From CAZJKE01 sp964546585 (lineage in GTDB: Bacteria; Planctomycetota; Phycisphaerae; Phycisphaerales; SM1A02): 59,762 nt of DNA. Shown piece by piece: positions 43,522 to 51,827 of the stretch. The notes under the pieces are model-generated. The model was not told the DNA's origin and ran no database searches. It was given only the letters and a program-made list of their open reading frames with translations. The position numbers were made by a program, and so were the translations under genes. The stretch lies in the NCBI GenBank assembly GCA_964546585.1, contig CAZJKE010000010.1, positions 1-59,762 on the forward strand. The letters are read 5' to 3'. Position 1 is the first letter of the stretch. The number at the start of each line of letters is the position of its first letter.

Positions 43522-44295
43522 ATGACCGACGCAATGACATCCATGCTCGCCGACCCAGTTGCCAACTTTGTACTCATGTGCGCGGACGACAAACTGATGC
43601 TCGGCCACATGGTCAGCGACTGGACGGGGCTGGCCCCCAATCTGGAGGAGGACATCGCCGCGTCCTCCATGGCACAGGACGATCTGAGTCACGCGCTTGT
43701 TCTGTACGAACACCTCGGGAATCGCTTTGGACTGGAGGCGGATGAGATCGCGTTTGCTCGCGATGCAGGCGGCTATCGGTGCTGCGATCTCATGACGTGT
43801 CCGGAAGAGTTCGACTGGGCGACATCACTGGTGAAACGGTGGCTTGCCGCTACATTCGCGGCCTGTGTATTTGATGTGCTGTGTTTGGCGCAGGACAACG
43901 ACCTGGCTACTCGCGCGAGCCGACTTCGGGAGGAACAGGCCATTCATGTTCGCCATTTGGGTGCATGGATGATACGGCTCGGCAGCGGCACTGCCGAGTC
44001 ACGATCGCGCATGCAGTCGGCCTTGGACAGGCTGGCTGCCGAGGCGTGCATGTTGTTCGAGTGCCCTGAAACCGGTTGCGACACAGATGCATTCCCACCG
44101 GATCTGGAAGCCATGTTTGATGCATGGTCGGAAGGGGTTCGAGAAACGCTGAAGGACGCCGGGCTCTCTGCCGAGTTCTCGCTTCCGCCTGCGGAGTGCC
44201 GCGGCGGTCGCCGCGGAACACACGCCGATCATTTCGGCGAACAACTGAAGGAAATGACGGAAGTCCGCCGCGGCGCACCGTCGTCGGCATGGTGA
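43522..44295 (+). CDS. paaC: Phenylacetyl-CoA epoxidase structural subunit PaaC
   Basis: This 257-residue ferritin-fold partner of PaaA is usually without iron. Family marks are CADDKLMLGHMVSDWTGLAP, LEEDIAASSMAQDDLSHAL and the later EEQAIHVRHLGAWMIRLG helix. The charged residues in the second and last helices resemble di-iron ligands more than in E. coli PaaC, but I would not claim iron binding. The start at 43522 is two bases after the paaB stop. Its end overlaps paaD by seven bases. Confidence 0.93.
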   Translation: MTDAMTSMLADPVANFVLMCADDKLMLGHMVSDWTGLAPNLEEDIAASSMAQDDLSHALVLYEHLGNRFGLEADEIAFARDAGGYRCCDLMTCPEEFDWATSLVKRWLAATFAACVFDVLCLAQDNDLATRASRLREEQAIHVRHLGAWMIRLGSGTAESRSRMQSALDRLAAEACMLFECPETGCDTDAFPPDLEAMFDAWSEGVRETLKDAGLSAEFSLPPAECRGGRRGTHADHFGEQLKEMTEVRRGAPSSAW

Positions 44296-44771
44296 AGCGA
44301 GCCGACATCGACGCGGCTCTCGCGCTCGTTCCAGATCCTGAGTTGCCGGTGAGCATAGTTGAACTCGGCATGGTGGTGGATGTCGAAGTGGATGGCAGTG
44401 CAGTTCGCATCGATCTCCTTCCTACCTACAGCGGTTGCCCGGCGCTTCCAATGATCGAGCAAGATGTCTGCGATCGTATTTCTGCCATTGATGGAATCGA
44501 CGCCTGCGAGGTTTGCTGGTGCTACGAACCGCCTTGGACGCCAGATCGAATCAGCGACTCCGGCCGTGCATCGCTCAAGGAACATGGAGTGACGACACCA
44601 CAATGCGGCCGTGCCGAACGTGTGTCATTGACGACCACGGCAATTTCGTGTCCGTATTGCGATTCGAATCAGACCCGTGTTGACAGCCCATTTGGCCCGA
44701 CTCGATGCCGTTCCATTTACTTCTGCGATGCCTGTCGAAACCAGTTTGAACACATGAAACCACGGAGTTGA
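44289..44771 (+). CDS. paaD: PaaD Fe-S assembly-type protein
   Basis: This 160-residue protein has an N-terminal MIP18/SufT-like domain (VPDPELPVSIVELGMV, then SGCPALPMIEQDV) and a C-terminal zinc-ribbon-like domain with two CxxC pairs (CPYCDSN and CDACRNQFEHMK). PaaD is needed for epoxidase activity, probably for Fe-S insertion into the PaaE reductase. Its presence makes the absence of paaE nearby more striking. The ATG at 44289 overlaps the paaC stop. A GTG three bases later is an alternative. Confidence 0.93.
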   Translation: MVKRADIDAALALVPDPELPVSIVELGMVVDVEVDGSAVRIDLLPTYSGCPALPMIEQDVCDRISAIDGIDACEVCWCYEPPWTPDRISDSGRASLKEHGVTTPQCGRAERVSLTTTAISCPYCDSNQTRVDSPFGPTRCRSIYFCDACRNQFEHMKPRS

Positions 44772-44807
44772 GCGGCAGGGCCTTCGTGAATCAAGGCCGT
44801 GTCGGAT

Positions 44808-44813
44808 ACACTG
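44808..44813 (+). promoter_or_regulatory. -10-like box before the E1 alpha gene
   Basis: TACACT ends 8 bases before the ATG at 44822. It would give an essentially leaderless E1 alpha mRNA, independent of read-through from paaD. Confidence 0.4.
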
Positions 44814-44821
44814 GTGTGTTC

Positions 44822-45988
44822 ATGCGGAGGATCGACAAGGACAAAACCAAGCCTGCCGCGACCGCTGGCCGGGAATCGTCACCGCCGCTGGACCAGGGTG
44901 GCTTCGACACCAGGGCGGTGAATCCTGATCCCATCGAGTGCTTGCAGATTCTCAACGAGCACGGCGAAGTTGAAGAAGGACTTTCGCCGGACTTTACCGA
45001 TGAGGAGTTGCTCGTGGTCCACCGTGCGATGGTGCTCGGACGGGCCTTTGATGCTCGCATGCTGGCGATGCAGCGCCAGGGTCAGATGGGCACATTCGCG
45101 CCCAACCTCGGACAGGAAGCGTGCATGATGGGGCAGGTATGGCCACTTGGGCCGGATGACTGGTTCGCCCCGTCCTACCGTTCGTTTGGCGCTCAAATGT
45201 GGCGAGGATGGTCGATGGATCGGCTGATGACACTCTGGGCCGGCTATCACGACGGTTTCCCCCCGCCGCCGGAAGTGAATGACCTGCCGTTCTCCATCGT
45301 CATCGGCTCCCATGTGCCGCCAGCCACCGGTATTGCCATGGCAATGCGGCGTGCAAAGGATCCCCATTGCGTCGTTACGAACTTCGGCGACGGCGCGTTT
45401 TCGCAGGGTGCGGTTGCAGAGTCGCTCAACTTCGCCGCGGTCGATCAGGCGCCCATTGTCTTTGTCTGCGAGAACAACGGCTGGGCGATTTCCACGCCGC
45501 TGGACAAGCAAGCCGGACAACCCATACTCGCCCTCCGCGGCCTCGGATACGGCGTCCATTCCATTCGGGTCGATGGCAACGACATCCTCGCAATGATGAC
45601 GGCCATGAAGGAAGCCTGCGAGCGAGCACGCCGGGGCGAAGGGCCCACACTCGTGGACGCGGTGACCTACCGCCTGAGTCTGCACACGACAGCCGACGAT
45701 CCAACCGTGTATCGCAATGATGCGCTCGTCGAACCGTGGCGAGCGCGGTGCCCCATCCGCCGTCTTGAAACATGGCTCTGCAAGCGAGGATTGATGAGCG
45801 AAACACAGGCGAATGAACTCAGAGACACCTGCGAGGAGGAGGTTCTGGCGGCAAGGGAGAAGTTTCGCGCGGAGGCCAAGGCTCGTCCCCGCGAGATCTT
45901 CGATCATCTCTATGCGTCACTTCCACCGGAACTTGAGGAACAGCGGATGGAATACCTTCGCCGCCTTGATCGCAAGGGGGTGGAGTGA
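44822..45988 (+). CDS. pdhA: 2-oxo acid dehydrogenase E1 component, alpha subunit
   Basis: This 388-residue thiamine-diphosphate enzyme subunit decarboxylates a 2-oxo acid. The ThDP motif runs from GDGAFSQGAVAESLNFA to CENNGWAIST. QGQMGTFAPNLGQEA, SYRSFGAQMWRG and the phosphorylation-loop region YRLSLHTTADDPTVYR match the pyruvate and branched-chain dehydrogenase alpha family, closest in style to Gram-positive PdhA (for example ECLQILNEHGEV). The substrate cannot be fixed by sequence. A TTG at 44768 overlapping the paaD stop would couple the two genes. I prefer the ATG at 44822, behind a TACACT box. It is followed directly by the beta subunit. Confidence 0.92.
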   Translation: MRRIDKDKTKPAATAGRESSPPLDQGGFDTRAVNPDPIECLQILNEHGEVEEGLSPDFTDEELLVVHRAMVLGRAFDARMLAMQRQGQMGTFAPNLGQEACMMGQVWPLGPDDWFAPSYRSFGAQMWRGWSMDRLMTLWAGYHDGFPPPPEVNDLPFSIVIGSHVPPATGIAMAMRRAKDPHCVVTNFGDGAFSQGAVAESLNFAAVDQAPIVFVCENNGWAISTPLDKQAGQPILALRGLGYGVHSIRVDGNDILAMMTAMKEACERARRGEGPTLVDAVTYRLSLHTTADDPTVYRNDALVEPWRARCPIRRLETWLCKRGLMSETQANELRDTCEEEVLAAREKFRAEAKARPREIFDHLYASLPPELEEQRMEYLRRLDRKGVE

Positions 45989-46974
45989 TGGCCGAGCGGA
46001 CGATGGTCGAGGCACTCAACATGGCGCTTGACGAAGCGTTGGCAGGGGACGAACGGGTCTGCCTGCTCGGACAGGACATCGGTGTCAACGGTGGTGTCTT
46101 TCGGGTGACGCGAGGCCTGCAAGAGAAGTACGGCTGCGATCGGGTCATGGACACGCCGCTTGCCGAGTGCGGCATCGTTGGAACCGCTGTGGGAATGGCG
46201 GTGTATGGGATGAAGCCCATTGCAGAGATTCAATTCTCCGGCTTCACCATGCAGGCGTTCGACCAGATCGAACAGAACATGGCCAGACTGCGGAATCGCA
46301 CACAGGGCAGATACGAAATCGGCATGGTGATGCGGACGCCGTATGGCGGGGGGATTCGCGCGGTCGAACATCACGGTGAGTCCCGCGAAGCCTACTGGGC
46401 CCATACGCCAGGATTGAAGGTCGTGATCCCATCCGGCCCCCGCAACGCACGCGCGCTTCTCGCATCTGCGATCGCCGATCCGGACCCGATCATCTTCTAC
46501 GAACCCAAGTCGATCTACCGAGCATTCCGCGAGGACGTCCCCGATGAGCCGGAGGCAATGGAGATCGGACGCGCCGACCTGGTACGGGCTGGAACCGATC
46601 TCACCATCATTTCCTATGGCGCAATGATGCGAACTTCTCGCGAGGCTGCGGAGGATCTCGCGGAGTTGCACGGCATCGATGCGGAACTCATCGATCTTCT
46701 TACCGTGTCCCCATTGGATACCCGGACGCTGGTTGAATCGGTGACGCGCACTGGGCGGTGCCTCATCGTGCACGAAGGACACCGCACGTGCGGCATTGGT
46801 GCGGAGGTCGTCGCAAGACTTGCCGAGAGTGACGCATTTGAACATCTGGCGGCGCCGATTCGCCGGTTGACCGCACCAGATCTGCATTATCCCTACTATC
46901 AGGTGGAAGAACACTTCCTGCCTGATGGCGACGAGATTGTCGTTGCGGCCCGCGAACTCATGGATTGGTCCTGA
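45988..46974 (+). CDS. pdhB: 2-oxo acid dehydrogenase E1 component, beta subunit
   Basis: This 328-residue partner forms the alpha2beta2 E1 with the preceding protein. DIGVNGGVFRVTRGLQEKYG, DTPLAECGIVGTAVGMAVYG, EIQFSGFTMQAFDQI and RTPYGGGIRAVEHHGES are characteristic, the last holding the active-site His. GLKVVIPSGPRNARALL and IIFYEPKSIYR continue the family pattern. The ATG overlaps the alpha stop by one base (TGATG), so synthesis is coupled one to one. Similarity is to PdhB-type proteins of the Bacillus kind. Confidence 0.94.
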   Translation: MAERTMVEALNMALDEALAGDERVCLLGQDIGVNGGVFRVTRGLQEKYGCDRVMDTPLAECGIVGTAVGMAVYGMKPIAEIQFSGFTMQAFDQIEQNMARLRNRTQGRYEIGMVMRTPYGGGIRAVEHHGESREAYWAHTPGLKVVIPSGPRNARALLASAIADPDPIIFYEPKSIYRAFREDVPDEPEAMEIGRADLVRAGTDLTIISYGAMMRTSREAAEDLAELHGIDAELIDLLTVSPLDTRTLVESVTRTGRCLIVHEGHRTCGIGAEVVARLAESDAFEHLAAPIRRLTAPDLHYPYYQVEEHFLPDGDEIVVAARELMDWS

Positions 46975-46979
46975 TCACG

Positions 46980-48167
46980 ATGTCCGCCGCCGAGAAGAAC
47001 CAGTTCATATTGCCTGACCTCGGCGAGGGCGTGCATGAGGGTCAGGTCATCTGCATTCATGTGAAAGCAGGGCAGGACATCAAGGAAGACGAGCCGCTGA
47101 TGGAGGTGGAGACGGATAAGGCTGCCGTCGAGATTCCCTCCCCGGTCACCGGCAGGGTTGCGACGGTGCATGTTGCGGAAAACCAACTGGTGCATGTCGG
47201 CGATGTCATGATTACCTTTGCCGGCGATGGTGCCGAAAGCCCGGCGTCCGAACCACAACCAGTGGCGGCCCCGCCACCCCCAGACAGGAGCGTACGCCGA
47301 TCCACCGGAGCGGTCGGTGCATCACCGTCCGTTCGCCGCCTCGCGCGAAAACTCGGCGTTGATCTTTCGGTTGTTCACGGAACAGGTCCTCGTGGACGGG
47401 TGACGAGCGCCGATGTGGAACTGGCGGCGACGCAAGATACCCCTCCGCCGCATTCGGAAGCCTCGCCAGCCGAGGACGCGTATGGTGCGGTGCGCCGCGA
47501 ACCTCTGTCGCAGGCGAGGAAGACCATCTCACGGGTCATGCAGACATCGTGGCAGACCATTCCCCACGTCACTGACTGTAATGACGCCGACATCACTGAA
47601 CTCGACAAACAGAGGCGGGCGTACAGCGATCCAGATCATCCGGAGCGGCGATTGACGACGCTTGCGTTTGTCATCCGCGCCGTGTGCACCGCCTTGCAGG
47701 AACACCCGATCCTCAATGCTCGAATTGATGAGGATCGAGACGAGGTTGTGTACCGCGAGTACATCAACATTGCCATTGGTGTTGAAACTCCTCGCGGCCT
47801 TGTTGCGCCCGTAATGAGAAACGCCGACCAGCTGGACCTCGGCGGCATTTCCGATCAACTCGCCGCCATGTCCGCAATGGCTCGGGAAGGTTCCTTCGCG
47901 GTAGAGGACACGCGAGGCGGCACCTATGTCATCTCCAATGCCGGTGCCATGGGAGCTACCAGATACTCAACACCCATCATCATGGCGGGGACAGTTGGCT
48001 GCCTCGCGATCGGGCGGGCCCGGCACATGCCATGGGTTGTCGAGGGAGAGATCGTGCCGCGGTTGATCCTTCCGCTGAGTCACTCGATGGATCACCGCCT
48101 CGTTGACGGCGGGAGAGAGATCCCCTTCATCGGGCGGGTCATCGCGGATCTCGAAGACCCGCGGTAA
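46980..48167 (+). CDS. 2-oxo acid dehydrogenase E2 acyltransferase
   Basis: This 395-residue core enzyme has a single lipoyl domain (residues 1-80, lipoylated Lys in EVETDKAAVEIP), a Pro/Ala linker, a peripheral-subunit-binding domain (SPSVRRLARKLGVDLSVVHGTG, about 115-145), and a catalytic domain (about 185-395) with TYVISNAGAMGA and the active site SHSMDHRLVDG. It transfers the acyl group to CoA. Acyl specificity (acetyl, branched-chain or aromatic) is not obvious. The ATG at 46980 was chosen over a TTG five codons upstream. Confidence 0.93.
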   Translation: MSAAEKNQFILPDLGEGVHEGQVICIHVKAGQDIKEDEPLMEVETDKAAVEIPSPVTGRVATVHVAENQLVHVGDVMITFAGDGAESPASEPQPVAAPPPPDRSVRRSTGAVGASPSVRRLARKLGVDLSVVHGTGPRGRVTSADVELAATQDTPPPHSEASPAEDAYGAVRREPLSQARKTISRVMQTSWQTIPHVTDCNDADITELDKQRRAYSDPDHPERRLTTLAFVIRAVCTALQEHPILNARIDEDRDEVVYREYINIAIGVETPRGLVAPVMRNADQLDLGGISDQLAAMSAMAREGSFAVEDTRGGTYVISNAGAMGATRYSTPIIMAGTVGCLAIGRARHMPWVVEGEIVPRLILPLSHSMDHRLVDGGREIPFIGRVIADLEDPR

Positions 48168-48170
48168 AGT
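48165..48170 (+). promoter_or_regulatory. -10-like box before the E3 gene
   Basis: TAAAGT, overlapping the E2 stop codon, ends 6 bases before the E3 ATG at 48177. It is a candidate internal, leaderless promoter. Confidence 0.3.
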
Positions 48171-48176
48171 GGACGC

Positions 48177-49418
48177 ATGGTTGTCGGAGAGTTTTCCCAG
48201 GAAGCGGATGTTGTTGTCATCGGCGGCGGCCCGGCGGGGTATGCCGCTGCGTTCCACGCCGCGGATCTTGGCCGAAAGGTGACAATCGTCGATGCGCGGG
48301 GCGCACTCGGCGGCGCATGCCTGCATGAGGCGTGCATTCCCACAAAGTCGCTGCTGCTGGGCAAACCGGCTGGTGATCGGACCATTCGCCGCCTGAGCGG
48401 AGGTCTGGACGCGTCCGCCCGAAGCCGCGGCGTGGAGGTCTTGACTGGAACTGCGAGGTTCCTCAGTTCCCGCGAGATACAAGTGGCAGGGGAGGGTGTT
48501 ACTCGACTCCGCTTCAAGCGGGCGGTGGTCTGCTGCGGAAGCGAGGCGGCGATGCCGTCAGCCTTCGAGGATTGCTCCCGTGCAATGACCGCATCGCACC
48601 TTGCATGTAATCCACAGGAAGCAGCAGGCCGGATGGTCGTGTTCGGATCAACTGCGAACGCAATCGAAGCCGCGGCGATCTGTCGTGACCTGGGTGCCGA
48701 GGCAACATTGGTACATGACCAGCAACTTCTTCCGCAGGTGCCGAGGCCACTTGTCGATCCGCTGGTCAATGCACTTGGTTCGACCTGCGGAATCGATGTT
48801 GTGGAGGGCGATGCACAGGATGACCGTGTTCAATCCGCCGATCGCATCGTCGTTGCGTGCGGCCGAGTGCCGGCAATGGATGGGCTCGATCTTGCTGCCG
48901 CCGGTGTTACTTGCTCTGAGGACGGCTGGATTGAAGTGGACGAACGATGCACGACCAGCCAGGTGCGGATCTTTGCCGCAGGGGATTGCACCGGCCCACC
49001 ATTCTGGGCGGGGGTGGCGCTGCGGCAGGGCAGGGTGGCGGCCGAAGCGATCACCGGCGGTGACGGGGCGTGGGAGACGCTGGCTCTGCCGACCGTAGTC
49101 TTCACACATCCCGGGCTGGTGTGGTGCGGGCCCCTCCCCAATGAAGCCGATGCAACGCTGGTTCTGCCCTGGTCCCATAGCGGCCTTGCGGTCGTTGCGG
49201 GCGAGGTGAACGGCGCCACGATGATCTGCTGGGATCGAGAGTCAGGCACACTGCTGGGCGGCGGCGCGGTTGGCGGCGGCGCTCCCGACATGGCGGATGC
49301 CTTTTCGATTGCAATTGAAATGGGCTCAACGCTGCAGGACATTGCGGATGTTGTTCCCGCGCACCCAACGCGGGGCGAACTGTTGGGCGAAGCGGCCCGC
49401 GCGGCGCTGCTTGCCTGA
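48177..49418 (+). CDS. Divergent dihydrolipoamide dehydrogenase (E3)
   Basis: This 413-residue flavoprotein reoxidises lipoyl groups of E2. The FAD-binding GGGPAGYAAA (about residues 16-25), redox disulfide GGACLHEACIPTKSLL (Cys48 and Cys53), second FAD contact IFAAGDCTG, and C-terminal HPTRGE with the active-site His/Glu are all present. Two things are odd. It is about 50 residues shorter than usual, with most of the loss after the disulfide helix. The NAD-binding glycine motif (GxGxxG/A) reads GSTANA at 157-162. It may bind NAD weakly or use another acceptor. It follows E2 after nine bases and converges on paaY, five bases apart. Confidence 0.87.
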   Translation: MVVGEFSQEADVVVIGGGPAGYAAAFHAADLGRKVTIVDARGALGGACLHEACIPTKSLLLGKPAGDRTIRRLSGGLDASARSRGVEVLTGTARFLSSREIQVAGEGVTRLRFKRAVVCCGSEAAMPSAFEDCSRAMTASHLACNPQEAAGRMVVFGSTANAIEAAAICRDLGAEATLVHDQQLLPQVPRPLVDPLVNALGSTCGIDVVEGDAQDDRVQSADRIVVACGRVPAMDGLDLAAAGVTCSEDGWIEVDERCTTSQVRIFAAGDCTGPPFWAGVALRQGRVAAEAITGGDGAWETLALPTVVFTHPGLVWCGPLPNEADATLVLPWSHSGLAVVAGEVNGATMICWDRESGTLLGGGAVGGGAPDMADAFSIAIEMGSTLQDIADVVPAHPTRGELLGEAARAALLA

Positions 49419-49423
49419 GCGGA

Positions 49424-50029
49424 TTACTTTCCAGTTGCTTTCTTTGTGTCGTAGCCGACATCGGGAACGCGCTGCGCACGCCGCGATTCGTCCGCCGAAG
49501 ACAACGGCGGCACTTCCGACCCGGTGGCAAGGTGTCTGCTGGCGAGATGCTGGTAGATTTCGGTGCCCCGCGTCTTCCAGCCGATTTCCTTCTCTGTGAT
49601 TTCGCGAATCTGTCTTGCTGGTGCGCCAGCCCAAAGTGTGTTGGGCGGAATCTCCGTGCCTTCTCGAACGAACGCCAGGGCCCCCACCATGCTGTTCTGG
49701 CCGACATGCACATCATCCATCAGTACGGCGTTCATGCCCAACAGTGCGTTACGTCCAACACGGCAGCCATGCACGACAGCACCGTGGCCGATGTGCGCAT
49801 TTTCCTCGATGATCACATCCTTGCCCGGAAAACAATGCACGACACAGGTGTCCTGCAGATTGGCCCCGTCTCGAAGTTCGAGTCGACCAATGTCGCCGCG
49901 CAGAACGGCGCAGGGTCCGACAAGGCACCTGTCGCCAATGATGACGTCACCGATCAGGACGGCCGATGGATGTACAAATGCGCCTGGATGCACGACAGGC
50001 GTGATGCCCTCATAGGTGTAGCAGGGCAT
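49424..50029 (-). CDS. paaY: PaaY gamma-carbonic-anhydrase-like hexapeptide thioesterase
   Basis: This 201-residue left-handed beta-helix protein has the PaaY pattern: the start MPCYTYEGITPVVHPGAFVHP, hexapeptide repeats, NLQDTCVVHCFPGKD, AHIGHGAVVHGC, and the C-terminal AWK/GTxEYQ-like segment IGWKTRGTEIYQHL. Three metal-binding His residues are in HCFP, HIGH and VHGC. PaaY homologues hydrolyse CoA thioesters that otherwise block phenylacetate degradation. The C-terminal 35 residues are Ser/Arg/Lys-rich and poorly conserved. The ATG overlaps the paaN stop by one base. Confidence 0.92.
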   Translation of the reverse strand: MPCYTYEGITPVVHPGAFVHPSAVLIGDVIIGDRCLVGPCAVLRGDIGRLELRDGANLQDTCVVHCFPGKDVIIEENAHIGHGAVVHGCRVGRNALLGMNAVLMDDVHVGQNSMVGALAFVREGTEIPPNTLWAGAPARQIREITEKEIGWKTRGTEIYQHLASRHLATGSEVPPLSSADESRRAQRVPDVGYDTKKATGK

Positions 50030-51726
50030 CAGGTGACGGCCTCGTCAACCGGCGCCAGGACAGGAATGCGACTTGCAACAAATCGGAATCGATCCGACAC
50101 GAACGCTCCATCGCATAGCGTCGCGTTTCCAGCGGGGTTCATGCCCGAGACATGAAAGTCGCTGAAGGCAGCAGATTGATTTACCCAGATCTGGCCCGAC
50201 AAGTTGCAGGATGTCGCGACGCCAGCAGCGGTCAGTTCATCGACGGCGTGTTCCAACACGTCCGGGTTGCGGCTCCACACTGCGGCGGTCAATGCACCTT
50301 TCGAGCGGGCAATCATGCACGCCTGTTCAATAGCACTGCGGGTGTCTTCCACCTTGACGATGTAGACGACGGGGCCGAATACTTCACGCGCGTACAAGTT
50401 GAGGTCGCCTTGTTCGACTTGTAGGATGAGCGGCGTGGCCGTCCTTGCGTTGGGAAACCGCTCGTTGTCGATTGGTTCCGAGGCTCGCAAGACCGCGCCG
50501 CCCTCAGAAGCGGCGGTGCAGATGCGATCCGCCGTAGCCTCCGACTGCACGGCGCCGAGAACCTCTGCAGCCCTTCCTGGATCGGAAACAAACCAGTCAA
50601 CAGCCTTGACGATGGCGCCAGAAACCTCGTCGAAGGAGAGGTGGCCTTTCGCGGTGTCGATACCGTCCGATGGAATGTAGATGTTCTGTGGGGTTGTGCA
50701 CATTTGCCCCGAGTAGAGGCAGAGCGAGAATGCGATGTTGCCGGTTGTGTCCCGCAGGTCCTCGCAACTGTCGAGGATGATCGAGTTGACGCCGGCCTTT
50801 TCGGTGTACACGGGACGGTTCCCCGCATGAGATTCGATCCATGTGCCAAACTCGCTGCCGCCGGTGTAATCGATGATGCCGACCTCATCCCGCACCACGA
50901 GATTCTGCGCAGCGGGTTCGTCAGCCGAGTCGCACGCGAGACAGATGAGGTTGGGGTCGACGCCCGCCTCCTCAAGAACACCTTGGGCGATCTCTACTGT
51001 GATTGCAAGCGGCAGCACTGCGCCCGGGTGCGGCTTGATGACAACGCCATTGCCCGTCATGAGGCTGGCGAAGATTCCCGGGTAGGCGTTCCATGTAGGG
51101 AAGGTAGAGCATCCGATGGTGACAGCCACGCCGCGAGGGACGATGCGCCATGTCTTTTCGAGCGTCACTGTCTCCGTCTTCGATACCCGTTTGGTCCAAG
51201 TTGCCGAAACAGGGCATCGTGTCATTTCGCGGTACGCCCACGCAACGGCTTCCAGCCCGCGATCCTGGGCGTGCGGCCCACCAGCCTGGAAGGCCATCAT
51301 GAATCCCTGGCCAGTCGTATGCATGACAGCAAACGCCATCTCGAAAGAGCGGCGGTTGAGGCGGTGGAGAATCTCCAGACACACGCCCGTTCGGAACTCG
51401 ATGGGCGTGTGGCGCCAGTTCTCGCTCATGGCATCTTGCACGGCGGGCAGGAGTACATCCAGATCTGCGCGGGGATAGGAGACACCCGTCTCGATGCCAT
51501 ATGGGGACGACTCGGTGTCGATCCAATCGATCGTGCCGGATTGGTCAGTCGGGAAAGGTTTGCCCAAGCGGTCCTTCCACGCCGAAAGCCCGTCCTCACG
51601 GGCGGTCTCGCCGTATATCTTCCCACTGGGAACCTCCGGATAGGGCGACCAGCACTCCCGAGTTTCGCAGGCATGCAGTGCCCCCTCCAGCGTCGCGTGA
51701 TGTTCTTCAAACCAGTCCTGTGACAT
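50029..51726 (-). CDS. paaN: Phenylacetate degradation aldehyde dehydrogenase PaaN
   Basis: This 565-residue aldehyde dehydrogenase-fold protein belongs to the PaaN family. MSQDWFEEHHATLEGALHA and FQAGGPHAQDRGLEAVAWAY are PaaN-specific. The catalytic Cys is in SLCLYSGQMCTTPQNIY and the general base Glu in PVYTEKAGVNS. PaaZ, which opens the oxepin ring and oxidises the aldehyde, is a longer fusion with a MaoC hydratase. This protein lacks that half, so ring hydrolysis would need another enzyme. AGGAG lies eight bases before the ATG at 51726. It forms a two-gene unit with paaY facing the E3 gene. Confidence 0.92.
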   Translation of the reverse strand: MSQDWFEEHHATLEGALHACETRECWSPYPEVPSGKIYGETAREDGLSAWKDRLGKPFPTDQSGTIDWIDTESSPYGIETGVSYPRADLDVLLPAVQDAMSENWRHTPIEFRTGVCLEILHRLNRRSFEMAFAVMHTTGQGFMMAFQAGGPHAQDRGLEAVAWAYREMTRCPVSATWTKRVSKTETVTLEKTWRIVPRGVAVTIGCSTFPTWNAYPGIFASLMTGNGVVIKPHPGAVLPLAITVEIAQGVLEEAGVDPNLICLACDSADEPAAQNLVVRDEVGIIDYTGGSEFGTWIESHAGNRPVYTEKAGVNSIILDSCEDLRDTTGNIAFSLCLYSGQMCTTPQNIYIPSDGIDTAKGHLSFDEVSGAIVKAVDWFVSDPGRAAEVLGAVQSEATADRICTAASEGGAVLRASEPIDNERFPNARTATPLILQVEQGDLNLYAREVFGPVVYIVKVEDTRSAIEQACMIARSKGALTAAVWSRNPDVLEHAVDELTAAGVATSCNLSGQIWVNQSAAFSDFHVSGMNPAGNATLCDGAFVSDRFRFVASRIPVLAPVDEAVT

Positions 51727-51793
51727 GTCTGTGTCTCCTGTCAGATGGAGGGGCATTGTAGTTGGCAGCCTTCGAAATAGCCGCCGGGAAGAC

Positions 51794-51799
51794 TACAAT
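51794..51799 (+). promoter_or_regulatory. Probable -10 box of the SWIM gene
   Basis: TACAAT at 51794-51799 lies 28 bases before the ATG at 51828, with GGGGAG seven bases before that ATG. The divergent paaN start is at 51726, so this 100-base gap carries both promoters. Confidence 0.45.
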
Positions 51800-51827
51800 G
51801 TGCGGTCCCCTCTTGGGGAGTGCACCT

